Source of the DNA: Chryseobacterium angstadtii
GTDB taxonomy: Bacteria; Bacteroidota; Bacteroidia; Flavobacteriales; Weeksellaceae
Assembly (NCBI RefSeq): GCF_001045465.1
Contig: NZ_LFND01000009.1
Coordinates: 1 to 64,000, forward strand
Reading direction: 5' to 3'
DNA length: 64,000 nucleotides
Shown: positions 16,430 to 25,391 of the stretch, one piece after another
How the letters are laid out: every line of letters begins with the position of its first letter
How positions within the stretch are numbered: the stretch's first letter is position 1
Made by a program: the position numbers and the translations under genes
The notes under the pieces: generated by a model
The model's input: the letters and a program-made list of their open reading frames with translations, nothing else
Databases searched by the model: none
What the model was told of the DNA's origin: nothing

Positions 16430-18495
16430 TTCAAAGTATATTTTACGCCCAGAAAACCTCTGATTCTCTGCATCGGTGCATAGCCGTAAGCAGTATCAAA
16501 AGTATAATGGTTGGGATTGCTTATTGGATCATCCACATATTTATCAAACGGGTCAAACGGTCTCATCAAAGGATCTTTTGGCGTAAAGTTGAACAGATTC
16601 TTGATTCCGCAATACACCTCAAAGCCGGATCTGAAACTTTTCGAAACCTGAATATTGGCCAATGAATAGAACGGCGAATATTCCGGGCGGTAATCATTAG
16701 ACAGTACCGGAAGTCGCATAGGTCCGTAGAACTGCCCTGTGAAATCTACGGTAAGATCATTCGCAAATTTATAGGAAAGATTGTAAGTCCCACTCCATTT
16801 CGGAGCATGAAGCTGTTGTGATTTCTCTCTTTCGTCATCAAATTTCTGATAAACATCCAGATAGGTTACTCCTAAATTGACACTCAAAGGAAAACTGAAG
16901 TTGAAATCCACATTCAGCGAAGCACCTCTTGAAATTCCGTATCCGTGGAGGTTGTCATAGATAATCTTATCCGGATCAGTTTCAAAATCTCCAACAATTT
17001 TATTGCTGAAATACGTATAAAAAGCAGAGGCATCTAACTGCAGCAATCTGCTACCCACAGGAATTTTCCAGATGTAATTTAAATTTCCGTTAACCGATTT
17101 CTCAGGCTTCAGATCTGATTTGATCAATACTTCCCGGGAACCTGTGAGTGCAGCGTGATCTTCCGTAAATAAGTTCACCACTCTGAATCCCGTTCCGAAA
17201 TTGAAACGCAATGTATGATAAGGATTCGGTGAAAATTTCCACGCCAATCTTGGCGAATGAACTTCATGATGAATCTTGTCGTAATCAAAGCGATAGCCAA
17301 CCAAAAGGGTATTTTTATCATTTATTTCCCATTGATCCTGTACAAAAACACCCCAGATCGGAGACTTCATCGGCGCATTGGTGATTCCGTCCGAAGATAA
17401 AGTGCCGGGAGTATTGTCATCATAAAATGTTCTTTTAAATGTAACACCTCCCGTAAGATCATGCTTTCCGAGTTTTTTACTCCAATAGGTTTGCGCGAAA
17501 GCCACTTTCTGAAGGGCATCATACGGATTGCTTCCATAGAAAGAATTCTGATCGTGATAATTGTAAGAGAATTGGGTAACAATGTATTCCTTTAATGGCC
17601 ACTGATACAAGCCAAAAGCTTCAGCACGGTTGGTATAAATACTTTCTCCATACACATCTCCGCTTCCACGGTGAGACCTGTCCCACTGCATTTCCCCACC
17701 AAAACGGTCCTCATAAAGATACCTCAGGGCAAAACTGGCCTGGCGGTTCTCCTTTCTCTGAAAATTCCATTTATTAAAAACAGAAACCCTGCTCTGCAAC
17801 GCACTATCTGTAAAATTGTCTTTATTCTGATCAATCTTTTCTTTAAAACTGAAATAATTTAAACTTAATAAGGAAGCTGCATTCTTCCCGACATTAAATT
17901 TCGTTGAAACATCAAAATTATTTTCACTCCAGGTACTCGTCATCAGATCAACGCTCAGTTTTGGAGCTGTCAAGGCATTTTTGGTAATAATATTAATCAC
18001 ACCTCCCATTGCTTCAGAACCATAGATAGAAGAAGCCGGACCTTTTACCACTTCAATTCTGTCGACAAGGCTGTTAGGAATTCCGCTCAGTCCGTATACA
18101 GTGGAAAGTGAGCTTACAATAGGCATTCCGTCAATCAGGATCATCGTATAAGGACCTTCCAGTCCATTGATATGAATATCTCCGGTGTTGCATACCGAAC
18201 AGTTCAGCTGAGGTTTTACCCCGTTCACCATCGCAATGGCTTCAAAAATACTCGGTGTGGGATTCTTCTGAAAAAATTTCTGAGTGTAAACCTCTACGGC
18301 AACAGGACTTTTTGATCTGCTGAAAGGCTTTATATTTCCGGTAAGGACTACATCATCAATACTACTTGTTTTGATTTTTGCTTTTGAAACTGCTGAGGAA
18401 TCGGTTTTTATATTTTGCTGTAAACTCAGGCTGTCGGTCTCCTGAGAAAAACAATAAGAGGATAAAAGGGTAATAGAAAATAATATTCGCTTCAT
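16426..18495 (-). CDS. TonB-dependent outer-membrane receptor
   Basis: A 689-residue TonB-dependent receptor from ATG 18495 (MKRILFSITLLSSYCFSQ signal peptide). The plug domain contains a TonB-box-like SSIDDVVLTG segment and NGLEGPYTMILIDGMPIVSS, followed by the KGPASSIYGSEAMGGVINII signature and a long beta-barrel. Cys99 and Cys102 in NCSVCNTGD within the plug are unusual for receptors. There is no carboxypeptidase-like extension. Coupling to a thioredoxin-like gene and a palindrome on its promoter suggest regulated metal or metal-complex uptake; ligand unproven. Confidence 0.93.
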   Translation of the reverse strand: MKRILFSITLLSSYCFSQETDSLSLQQNIKTDSSAVSKAKIKTSSIDDVVLTGNIKPFSRSKSPVAVEVYTQKFFQKNPTPSIFEAIAMVNGVKPQLNCSVCNTGDIHINGLEGPYTMILIDGMPIVSSLSTVYGLSGIPNSLVDRIEVVKGPASSIYGSEAMGGVINIITKNALTAPKLSVDLMTSTWSENNFDVSTKFNVGKNAASLLSLNYFSFKEKIDQNKDNFTDSALQSRVSVFNKWNFQRKENRQASFALRYLYEDRFGGEMQWDRSHRGSGDVYGESIYTNRAEAFGLYQWPLKEYIVTQFSYNYHDQNSFYGSNPYDALQKVAFAQTYWSKKLGKHDLTGGVTFKRTFYDDNTPGTLSSDGITNAPMKSPIWGVFVQDQWEINDKNTLLVGYRFDYDKIHHEVHSPRLAWKFSPNPYHTLRFNFGTGFRVVNLFTEDHAALTGSREVLIKSDLKPEKSVNGNLNYIWKIPVGSRLLQLDASAFYTYFSNKIVGDFETDPDKIIYDNLHGYGISRGASLNVDFNFSFPLSVNLGVTYLDVYQKFDDEREKSQQLHAPKWSGTYNLSYKFANDLTVDFTGQFYGPMRLPVLSNDYRPEYSPFYSLANIQVSKSFRSGFEVYCGIKNLFNFTPKDPLMRPFDPFDKYVDDPISNPNHYTFDTAYGYAPMQRIRGFLGVKYTLK

Positions 18496-18503
18496 GAAAT
18501 TAA

Positions 18504-18543
18504 AATTGTTAGACAAATCTAACAATTATTTTTGAATTACAAA
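18504..18543 (-). promoter_or_regulatory. Receptor promoter with perfect 10-bp palindromic operator
   Basis: On the minus strand TTTG (18540-18543) and TAGATTTG (18514-18521), separated by 18 bp, form a good flavobacterial promoter for the receptor. A perfect inverted repeat, AATTGTTAGA (18504-18513), CAAA, TCTAACAATT (18518-18527), covers the -7 element. The TTAGA..TCTAA symmetry recalls metalloregulator boxes of the DtxR/MntR type; that link is inference. Confidence 0.65.
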
Positions 18544-18561
18544 ACACCATGATAAATGTTG

Positions 18562-18594
18562 TTGAAATCAATTCGTGAAAAATGACTAAATTTG
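18562..18594 (+). promoter_or_regulatory. Candidate promoter of the homogentisate dioxygenase gene
   Basis: TTG at 18562-18564 and TAAATTTG at 18587-18594, with a 22-bp spacer, lie within the allowed flavobacterial range. The gene starts at 18617. Confidence 0.55.
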
Positions 18595-18616
18595 AGAAAC
18601 TACATATAAAAGTAAA

Positions 18617-19771
18617 ATGAGATATCATCAAGCGGGAAACATCCCACAAAAAAGACATACGATCTTCAAATCTCCTGAAGATAAATTTTACTATGAACAG
18701 CTTTTCGGAACGGAAGGCTTTCACGGAATTTCATCACTGCTTTACCATACTCACCGTCCAACGCAGATCAAATCCATCGGGGAACCGAAAGATGTAACTC
18801 CGAAAATTGCTGTGGAAAAAAACATTGCTCCAAGAATGTTTAAAGGAATGAATGTAACTCCTGAAGACGATTTTATGGACAGCCGAAAGATTCTTCTGAT
18901 GAACAATGACCTGAAAATGGGATTGGCCAAACCCAGAAAATCTATGGATTATTTCTACAAAAATGCGGAATGTGACGAACTTTTATATGTTCATCAGGGA
19001 ACCGGAATTCTGAAAACTTTTGTAGGAGACCTGGAGTTTGTAACCGGGGATTATCTTATTATTCCAAGAGGAACTATCTATCAGGTAGAATTGAAATCAG
19101 ATGACACCGTATTTTTTGTGCTTGAAAGCCACTCTCCTATTTACACGCCGAAGCGCTACAGAAATGAATTCGGGCAGCTTCTGGAACATTCTCCGTTCTG
19201 CGAAAGAGATATGATTGCACCTGTTTTCAAAGAACCAAAAGACGAAAAAGGAGAATTTTTAATCAAAGTAAAAAAAGAAAACCAGATCACAGACTTCATC
19301 TACGCAACACACCCGTTTGATGTGGTAGGATGGGATGGCTATTTTTATCCTTATAAATTCAATATCAAAAACTTTGAGCCTATCACCGGAAGAATTCATC
19401 AACCGCCTCCGGTACATCAGAATTTTGAAGGCCACAATTTCGTAGTCTGCTCGTTCTGTGCCAGAATGTACGATTACCATCCATTGGCTATTCCGGCTCC
19501 ATATAATCACTCAAACATTGATTCTGATGAAGTTCTATTCTATACGGAAGGCGACTTTATGAGCCGTAATCACATCGATCTTATGGACTTTACCCTACAC
19601 CCGGGAGGCATCGTACACGGACCTCACCCGGGAGCTATGGAAAGAAGCATCGGTAAAAAATTCACCGAAGAATATGCGGTAATGGTAGATCCTTTCCGTC
19701 CTTTGAAAATTACCGAAGAAGCTCTGAAAGTGGAAGACCCTTCCTACAAAACTTCGTGGCTGGAAGAATAA
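18617..19771 (+). CDS. hmgA: Homogentisate 1,2-dioxygenase
   Basis: A 384-residue dioxygenase opening the homogentisate ring to 4-maleylacetoacetate, the central step of tyrosine and phenylalanine catabolism. Characteristic segments include a central cupin-like region (HQGTGILKTFVGDLEFVTGD), HQPPPVHQNFEGHNFVVCSF and the iron-ligand region LHPGGIVHGPHPGAMERSIG. It is shorter than the eukaryotic enzyme (about 445) but usual for Bacteroidota. hppD and fahA, the flanking steps, lie within 6 kb on the same strand. Confidence 0.93.
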   Translation: MRYHQAGNIPQKRHTIFKSPEDKFYYEQLFGTEGFHGISSLLYHTHRPTQIKSIGEPKDVTPKIAVEKNIAPRMFKGMNVTPEDDFMDSRKILLMNNDLKMGLAKPRKSMDYFYKNAECDELLYVHQGTGILKTFVGDLEFVTGDYLIIPRGTIYQVELKSDDTVFFVLESHSPIYTPKRYRNEFGQLLEHSPFCERDMIAPVFKEPKDEKGEFLIKVKKENQITDFIYATHPFDVVGWDGYFYPYKFNIKNFEPITGRIHQPPPVHQNFEGHNFVVCSFCARMYDYHPLAIPAPYNHSNIDSDEVLFYTEGDFMSRNHIDLMDFTLHPGGIVHGPHPGAMERSIGKKFTEEYAVMVDPFRPLKITEEALKVEDPSYKTSWLEE

Positions 19772-19825
19772 ACACAGCCAAAAAAACATTCTCTGGAATA
19801 AAAACATTCATAAAAAAATTTCATT

Positions 19826-21100
19826 ATGTACAATTATATAAGTGCAGAAGAAGCAATATATACTGTAAAAAGCGGAAACCGCGTATTTTTCCACGGAAGC
19901 GCATGTACTCCGAATTATCTTATTGACGAGCTGGCAAGACAGTCTCACCGTCTGGAAAATGTAGAAATGGTTTCCATTACCCAGCAGGGCAATGTGGAAA
20001 TTGCAAAACCTGAATACAAAGACAAGTTTTTTGTTAATTCCCTATTTGTATCTACGCCTGTGCGTGATGCCGTCAATTCTGACAGAGGAGATTTCGTGCC
20101 CGTTTTCCTGAGTGAAATCCCTATTTTATTCAGAAAAAACATACTGCCTCTTGATGTGGCACTGGTAACAGTTTCTCCACCGGACAAACATGGTTTTTGT
20201 ACTCTGGGAACTTCAGTAGATATAGCAAGATCTGCCGTAGATACTGCCAAACTCATTGTAGCCATCGTAAATCCTTTGATGCCCAGAACCCACGGAGACG
20301 GAATGATCCACATCAGCAGAATTCATAAGCTGGTATGGCATGAGGAAGAACTTCCCACTGTAGATTATGGCGCAAAAGTAGGCCCGGAAGAAATGCTTGT
20401 CGGGAAAAATGTAGCAGAGCTTATTGAAGACAGATCTACCATTCAGATGGGTATCGGAACCATTCCTGATGCTGTTCTGAAATGCCTGAACAATCATAAA
20501 GATCTCGGTATTCATACAGAAATGCTGAGTGACGGAGTCATAGACCTGATCCAGAACGATGTCATCAATAATAAATACAAAGGTTATAATGATAACAAAA
20601 CGATCACAAGTTTCTGTTTCGGAACAAGAAAGCTGTATGATTATGTAGATGACAATACGGTTTTTGCATTCAAAGACGTAAGTGATGTGAACTTCCCGAT
20701 CAATATCATGAGGAACAAAAAAATGGTAGCTATCAATTCTGCCATTGAAATTGATCTTACAGGACAGGTATGCGCGGATTCTATCGGAACATTGCAGTAC
20801 AGCGGTATTGGCGGCCAGATGGACTTTATGCGAGGAGCTGCTTTGAGCGAAGACGGAAAGCCTATTATTGCCATTACCTCAAGAACGAAAAAAGGAATTT
20901 CCAGAATTGTTCCTTATCTTAAACAAGGGGCCGGTGTAGTGACCACAAGAGGACATATTCATTATGTGGTGACAGAATATGGTACTGCTTATCTGTATGG
21001 GAAAAATCTCCGTCAGAGAGCGCAGGAGCTGATCAGTATTGCACACCCGGATGACAGGGAAATGTTGGAAAGAGCTGCTTACGAACGTTTTAAACATTAA
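19826..21100 (+). CDS. Acetyl-CoA hydrolase/CoA-transferase family protein
   Basis: A 424-residue member of the acetyl-CoA hydrolase/4-hydroxybutyrate CoA-transferase family (Cat1/AbfT-like). It shows the N-terminal NRVFFHGSACTPNYLIDEL, the catalytic-region IQMGIGTIPDAVL, GGQMDFMRGA and the C-terminal VTEYGTAYLYGKNLRQRA signature. Its place between hmgA and hppD suggests it handles an end product of tyrosine breakdown, for example moving CoA to or from acetoacetate or acetate. That substrate is inference. Confidence 0.88.
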   Translation: MYNYISAEEAIYTVKSGNRVFFHGSACTPNYLIDELARQSHRLENVEMVSITQQGNVEIAKPEYKDKFFVNSLFVSTPVRDAVNSDRGDFVPVFLSEIPILFRKNILPLDVALVTVSPPDKHGFCTLGTSVDIARSAVDTAKLIVAIVNPLMPRTHGDGMIHISRIHKLVWHEEELPTVDYGAKVGPEEMLVGKNVAELIEDRSTIQMGIGTIPDAVLKCLNNHKDLGIHTEMLSDGVIDLIQNDVINNKYKGYNDNKTITSFCFGTRKLYDYVDDNTVFAFKDVSDVNFPINIMRNKKMVAINSAIEIDLTGQVCADSIGTLQYSGIGGQMDFMRGAALSEDGKPIIAITSRTKKGISRIVPYLKQGAGVVTTRGHIHYVVTEYGTAYLYGKNLRQRAQELISIAHPDDREMLERAAYERFKH

Positions 21101-21237
21101 AAAAATAATTGAAAACTGAAAGAATAGCTTTTTTCTCTAAGTGAAATAAAAATATTCCTAAATAAAACAAAGTAAATCTTATAAAAGCTTTAACATTTTG
21201 GCAATGTTTTTGATAAACTCATTCAAAACCAAGGAAA

Positions 21238-22029
21238 TTGAAAACTATATATAATTCAATACGTGAAGAAGTTGGAAAGCATTCTAAAGTAAAGAATTCT
21301 GTTTTGGGGAATGTGAATGAATGGAAAAGAAGCCATTATATAATTCTTTCCGAAATTATTAAAGACGAATTATCTGAAGCTGAAGAGCTAAAAGGCGGAA
21401 AAAAATTCGAAATAGGAAATACGATATCACACGTTACACTGCAACGATTTTTTGAGAACGATTATCAGGATAAAACCCACAATGATCTCAGATTTCTGAA
21501 AACCTTAGATAAAATATGCATTTTTCTGGGGTACAAAGACTTAAACGATTATATACAATCTGCAAAGTTTAACAATCAGGAAAATGAACCGGAAGACGGT
21601 CTTGAATTTCTTACGAAAATGGTCTACGATTACTGTGCTACCGCATTTAATTTTTACAAACATTTTCCGGAACATAAAACAGAAATATTTAAAGAACTTG
21701 TATTTGACGGTTCTCCGTTTTTGGAAAGAACTTCACAATTCAGCAGAGAATTGTGTGAGAGGGATTTTCAGCTGGTAACAAAAAACAACCGGTCAAACTA
21801 TGAAGTTTTTGATATTCATCTTGTTACCGACGAGCCAGACAAAAAAATTCTGGAGACTCAGGAATTCTGGAATCTTTTATTCAAAGTGGGTGAAACCGGC
21901 GAGGAGCATTTTGTAAACCAGCTTAATACCCAGATCTATTTTATCCGGAAGATAGACGATACGTGGAAAATCTGGGACAACTACAATCCGGATGCCGGAA
22001 GACTGAACAAAAAAGTCGAAATACTATAA
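21238..22029 (+). CDS. Unnamed protein with Bacteroidota HTH-like N-terminal module, TTG start
   Basis: A 263-residue protein with no named family that I recognise. Residues 10-100 follow a pattern seen in many Bacteroidota proteins: ISHVTLQRFFENDY, then LKTLDKICIFLGYKDLNDYI, a helical possibly DNA-binding module. The remaining half is an alpha/beta region with FYKHFPEHKTEIFKELVFDG. The only start before the first conserved residues is TTG 21238, preceded by AAGGAAA, since an in-frame stop lies at 21214. Its place inside the tyrosine cluster suggests a regulator. Confidence 0.72.
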   Translation: MKTIYNSIREEVGKHSKVKNSVLGNVNEWKRSHYIILSEIIKDELSEAEELKGGKKFEIGNTISHVTLQRFFENDYQDKTHNDLRFLKTLDKICIFLGYKDLNDYIQSAKFNNQENEPEDGLEFLTKMVYDYCATAFNFYKHFPEHKTEIFKELVFDGSPFLERTSQFSRELCERDFQLVTKNNRSNYEVFDIHLVTDEPDKKILETQEFWNLLFKVGETGEEHFVNQLNTQIYFIRKIDDTWKIWDNYNPDAGRLNKKVEIL

Positions 22030-22033
22030 ATAA

Positions 22034-22061
22034 GAAAGCCGCAGATGATTCTACGGCTTTC
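22034..22061 (+). terminator. Terminator hairpin
   Basis: GAAAGCCG and CGGCTTTC form an 8-bp stem (with AGA/TCT inside), 4 bp after the 22029 stop. A T-run follows about 13 bp later. Confidence 0.6.
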
Positions 22062-22267
22062 CTGTGTCGAAAATATTTTTTTTTTCACTTGTTCTTTGTG
22101 TAACAAATGTAGACATCCCATTTCATTATAAATAAACTTAACTATACTTAAATGAACTCTTCTTTAATATTATGTTAAGTATATGCAATGAATCCTCATG
22201 AATGTTTTCGCTATTTACAAGATTTTTGTAATTTGCATACCATTAAAATAAAAGTAAAAATAGAAAT

Positions 22268-23398
22268 ATGTCAACACTTACATTTGCCGAAAAAATTGCT
22301 CAAGCTGAGAATTTTTTACCGATCAACGGTACAGATTACATTGAGTTTTATGTAGGAAATGCTAAACAGGCTGCCCATTATTACAAAACCGCTTTCGGTT
22401 TTCAGTCTGTAGCATACGCGGGTCCTGAAACAGGAGTAAGAGACCGTGCTTCTTATGTTCTTCAACAGGGGAAAATAAGATTGGTATTAACAACAGGGCT
22501 TAAATCCGATTCACCTATCAGCGAACACGTAAAAAAACACGGTGATGGAGTGAAAATTTTGGCACTTTGGGTAGATGACGCGTACCAGGCTTTTGAAGAA
22601 ACTACAAAAAGAGGTGGAAAGCCTTATCTGGAGCCTGTTACTTTAACAGACGAAAACGGTGAGGTAAGAATGTCCGGAATTTACACATACGGAGAAACCA
22701 TCCACATGTTTGTAGAAAGAAAAAATTACAAAGGAGCTTTTATGCCAGGGTATGAAAAATGGGAAAGTGATTACAATCCGGAAGAAGCAGGGCTATTGTA
22801 TGTAGACCACTGTGTAGGAAATGTAGACTGGAACAGAATGATTCCTACGGTAGAATGGTACGAAAAAGTAATGGGCTTTGTCAACATCCTTTCTTTTGAC
22901 GACAAGCAGATCAATACTGAATATTCTGCATTAATGTCTAAAGTAATGTCAAACGGAAACGGATACGCCAAATTCCCTATCAACGAGCCTGCTGAAGGAA
23001 AAAAGAAGTCTCAGGTAGAAGAATATCTTGATTATTACGAAGGAGAAGGTGTACAGCATATCGCAGTAGCTACCAAAGATATTATCCACACGGTGACTGA
23101 ACTGAAGAAGCGTGGTGTAGAATTCCTTTCCGCTCCACCGGAAGCTTATTACGACATGGTTCCTGAAAGAGTTGGCCATATTGATGAAGATATTAAAAAA
23201 TTACAGGCTTTAGGCATCCTTATTGATCATGATGAAGAAGGATATCTTCTTCAGATCTTTACGAAGCCTGTGGAAGACCGTCCTACCCTATTCTTCGAAA
23301 TCATTGAAAGACACGGTGCACAGAGTTTTGGTGCCGGAAACTTCAAAGCATTATTCGAAGCACTGGAAAGAGAGCAGGAAAGAAGAGGAAATCTTTAA
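22268..23398 (+). CDS. hppD: 4-hydroxyphenylpyruvate dioxygenase
   Basis: A 376-residue non-heme iron dioxygenase converting 4-hydroxyphenylpyruvate to homogentisate. The three iron ligands are in place: His181 (YVDHCVGN), His264 (GVQHIAVATKD) and Glu344 (LFFEIIER). The C-terminal FGAGNFKALFEALEREQ is the family signature that closes the active site. It feeds hmgA upstream and fahA downstream. A strong terminator follows 16 bp after the stop. Confidence 0.95.
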   Translation: MSTLTFAEKIAQAENFLPINGTDYIEFYVGNAKQAAHYYKTAFGFQSVAYAGPETGVRDRASYVLQQGKIRLVLTTGLKSDSPISEHVKKHGDGVKILALWVDDAYQAFEETTKRGGKPYLEPVTLTDENGEVRMSGIYTYGETIHMFVERKNYKGAFMPGYEKWESDYNPEEAGLLYVDHCVGNVDWNRMIPTVEWYEKVMGFVNILSFDDKQINTEYSALMSKVMSNGNGYAKFPINEPAEGKKKSQVEEYLDYYEGEGVQHIAVATKDIIHTVTELKKRGVEFLSAPPEAYYDMVPERVGHIDEDIKKLQALGILIDHDEEGYLLQIFTKPVEDRPTLFFEIIERHGAQSFGAGNFKALFEALEREQERRGNL

Positions 23399-23414
23399 TA
23401 GTAACATAAAGTAT

Positions 23415-23453
23415 AAGTTTTGTCAGGATGAGAAGTCTTGACAAAACTTTTTT
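23415..23453 (+). terminator. Rho-independent terminator after hppD
   Basis: AAGTTTTGTCA and TGACAAAACTT make an 11-bp perfect stem followed by TTTTT. Confidence 0.85.
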
Positions 23454-23468
23454 ATAAAAACACATTAT

Positions 23469-23927
23469 ATGAGAAAAATTTTAATTGGGATTTTATTTTT
23501 TGGAACACTGGGGCTAAAAGCTCAGTATGGAACCCTTAATGAAATCCTTAACCGATTGGAGGAAAGAAAAGGAATCAACCAGAATCTTGAAAACGTAAAC
23601 ATAGACAACAAAAAGTTTGTCTTCATTAAAGATGCAGAAGACCACACGGAAAGAGATTTTATCATCATCAAAGGAAACCAGGCTACCTATGTAGAAGTTT
23701 TTGATGACAAAGCAACCGGAGAAAGCAGTTCCAATGTTTTTACCGGAGATATTGTCAGAAAGAAAAATATGGTTTCCCTGCGGGCAGACAAGCTTGAAAA
23801 TAAAAAAGTCCCGCTTCCTGTAACCAAAACTTTACTGCTTACCAGGCAGAAAGACATCCTGTACCTTATTGACGTCAACACAAGAGACAGATGGATAGAT
23901 GAAGCCTCTTATTCCAAAAAGAAATAA
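23469..23927 (+). CDS. Hypothetical exported protein
   Basis: A 152-residue protein with a clear signal peptide (RKILIGILFFGTLGLKAQ, cleavage near residue 19). The mature part is rich in beta-strand and charge (ENVNIDNKKFVFIKDAEDHT). I do not recognise a family. It sits between hppD and fahA but after the hppD terminator, so it may be transcribed separately. A periplasmic or surface role is inferred from the signal only. Confidence 0.75.
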   Translation: MRKILIGILFFGTLGLKAQYGTLNEILNRLEERKGINQNLENVNIDNKKFVFIKDAEDHTERDFIIIKGNQATYVEVFDDKATGESSSNVFTGDIVRKKNMVSLRADKLENKKVPLPVTKTLLLTRQKDILYLIDVNTRDRWIDEASYSKKK

Positions 23928-24004
23928 TTTCCCACAGACATTAAACAGGGATAGCAAATTGTAATAGATTCGTTATCTTACCTCTAATTTAATTACAAAA
24001 AATT

Positions 24005-25252
24005 ATGAAATCATTTGTAGAATATTCTTCGGATTCAGACTTTTCTATACATAATATTCCTTTTGGAGTAACCGTTTTTAACAAAGAATACATCGGATGC
24101 TGTACAAGGATCGGAGATCAGATAGTAGATCTTGCGACCCTGTATGATCTTGGCTATTTTGAAGATATTCAGGGATTAGACGATAATGTCTTTGAAGCCT
24201 ATACCATCAACGAATTTATCGAACTGGGAAAACCTGTAACCAATGCAGTACGTACCAGAATTCAGGAACTTCTTCAGGAAGGCTCAACCTTGTCAAAAGA
24301 TGAAAAAACAATTGAAGATGCGTTTTATGATCTCGACAAAGTAAAAATGATGATGCCTGTACACATTCCTAATTATACCGATTTTTACAGCAGCATCGAA
24401 CACGCTACCAACGTAGGAAAAATGTTCCGCGATCCGGAAAATGCATTACTTCCTAACTGGAAACACCTTCCCGTAGGCTACCATGGAAGAGCCTCTTCCA
24501 TTGTAGTTTCAGGAACGGAAATCAACCGTCCGAAAGGCCAGACAAAACCTGCAGATGCAGAAAAACCTCTTTTCGGACCTAGCAAACAACTGGATTTCGA
24601 ACTTGAAATGGCATTCATCCTCAACAAAAATACAGAGATGGGTGAAAGTATCTCTACAAAGGATGCCGAAGACGCTATCTTCGGAATGGTGGTATTCAAC
24701 GATTGGTCTGCAAGAGATATACAGGCTTGGGAATATGTTCCGCTAGGACCTTTCCTTGCCAAGAATTTTGGCTCGTCTATTTCTCCGTGGGTAGTTACCC
24801 TTGAAGCACTGGAACCGTTCAGAACAGCTTCTCCAAAACAGGATCCTGAAGTATTAGACTATTTAAAATTTGAGGGTGATAAAAATTATGACATCAACCT
24901 TGAAGTCTATATCCAGCCTGAAAACGGAGAACAAAATCTTGTTTGTGAAAGCAACTACAAACACATGTACTGGAATATGACGCAGCAACTTGCTCACCAT
25001 ACCGTAAACGGATGCAACGTAGAAGTTGGAGATCTGTATGCCAGCGGAACTATCTCAGGAAGCGATCCCAAATCTTTCGGATCTATGCTGGAACTTACCT
25101 GGAGAGGACAAAATCCTTTACAGCTAAGCAACGGCCAGGAAAGAAAATTCATTGAAGACAACGATACCGTTACCATGAAGGCCTGGGCTGAAAAAGATGG
25201 TGTGAGAGTAGGCTTTGGTGAAGTTTCCGGTAAAATTATTCCAACGGTTTAA
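24005..25252 (+). CDS. fahA: Fumarylacetoacetase
   Basis: A 415-residue fumarylacetoacetate hydrolase, the last step of tyrosine catabolism, giving fumarate and acetoacetate. It has the N-terminal SH3-like domain (NIPFGVTVFNKEYIGCCTRI) and the C-terminal FAH catalytic fold with DFYSSIEHATNVGKMFRDPE, VGYHGRASS and FGMVVFNDWSARDIQAWEYV carrying the metal-binding acids. Length matches the family. A terminator with perfect symmetry follows. Confidence 0.95.
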   Translation: MKSFVEYSSDSDFSIHNIPFGVTVFNKEYIGCCTRIGDQIVDLATLYDLGYFEDIQGLDDNVFEAYTINEFIELGKPVTNAVRTRIQELLQEGSTLSKDEKTIEDAFYDLDKVKMMMPVHIPNYTDFYSSIEHATNVGKMFRDPENALLPNWKHLPVGYHGRASSIVVSGTEINRPKGQTKPADAEKPLFGPSKQLDFELEMAFILNKNTEMGESISTKDAEDAIFGMVVFNDWSARDIQAWEYVPLGPFLAKNFGSSISPWVVTLEALEPFRTASPKQDPEVLDYLKFEGDKNYDINLEVYIQPENGEQNLVCESNYKHMYWNMTQQLAHHTVNGCNVEVGDLYASGTISGSDPKSFGSMLELTWRGQNPLQLSNGQERKFIEDNDTVTMKAWAEKDGVRVGFGEVSGKIIPTV

Positions 25253-25320
25253 TATATTTAAACACTTTAGTTTTAATTAAGTTAGTAAGAAATTAAACTT
25301 GATTAAAAGAATAGAATATT

Positions 25321-25358
25321 AAACCTCATAGGTTTCGAAAACCTATGAGGTTTTTTTT
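25321..25358 (+). terminator. Rho-independent terminator after fahA
   Basis: AAACCTCATAGGTTT and AAACCTATGAGGTTT form a near-perfect stem followed by a T-run to 25358. Confidence 0.88.
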
Positions 25359-25391
25359 AAGACAAAAATTAAATAAGTGTTAAGCAAAACA

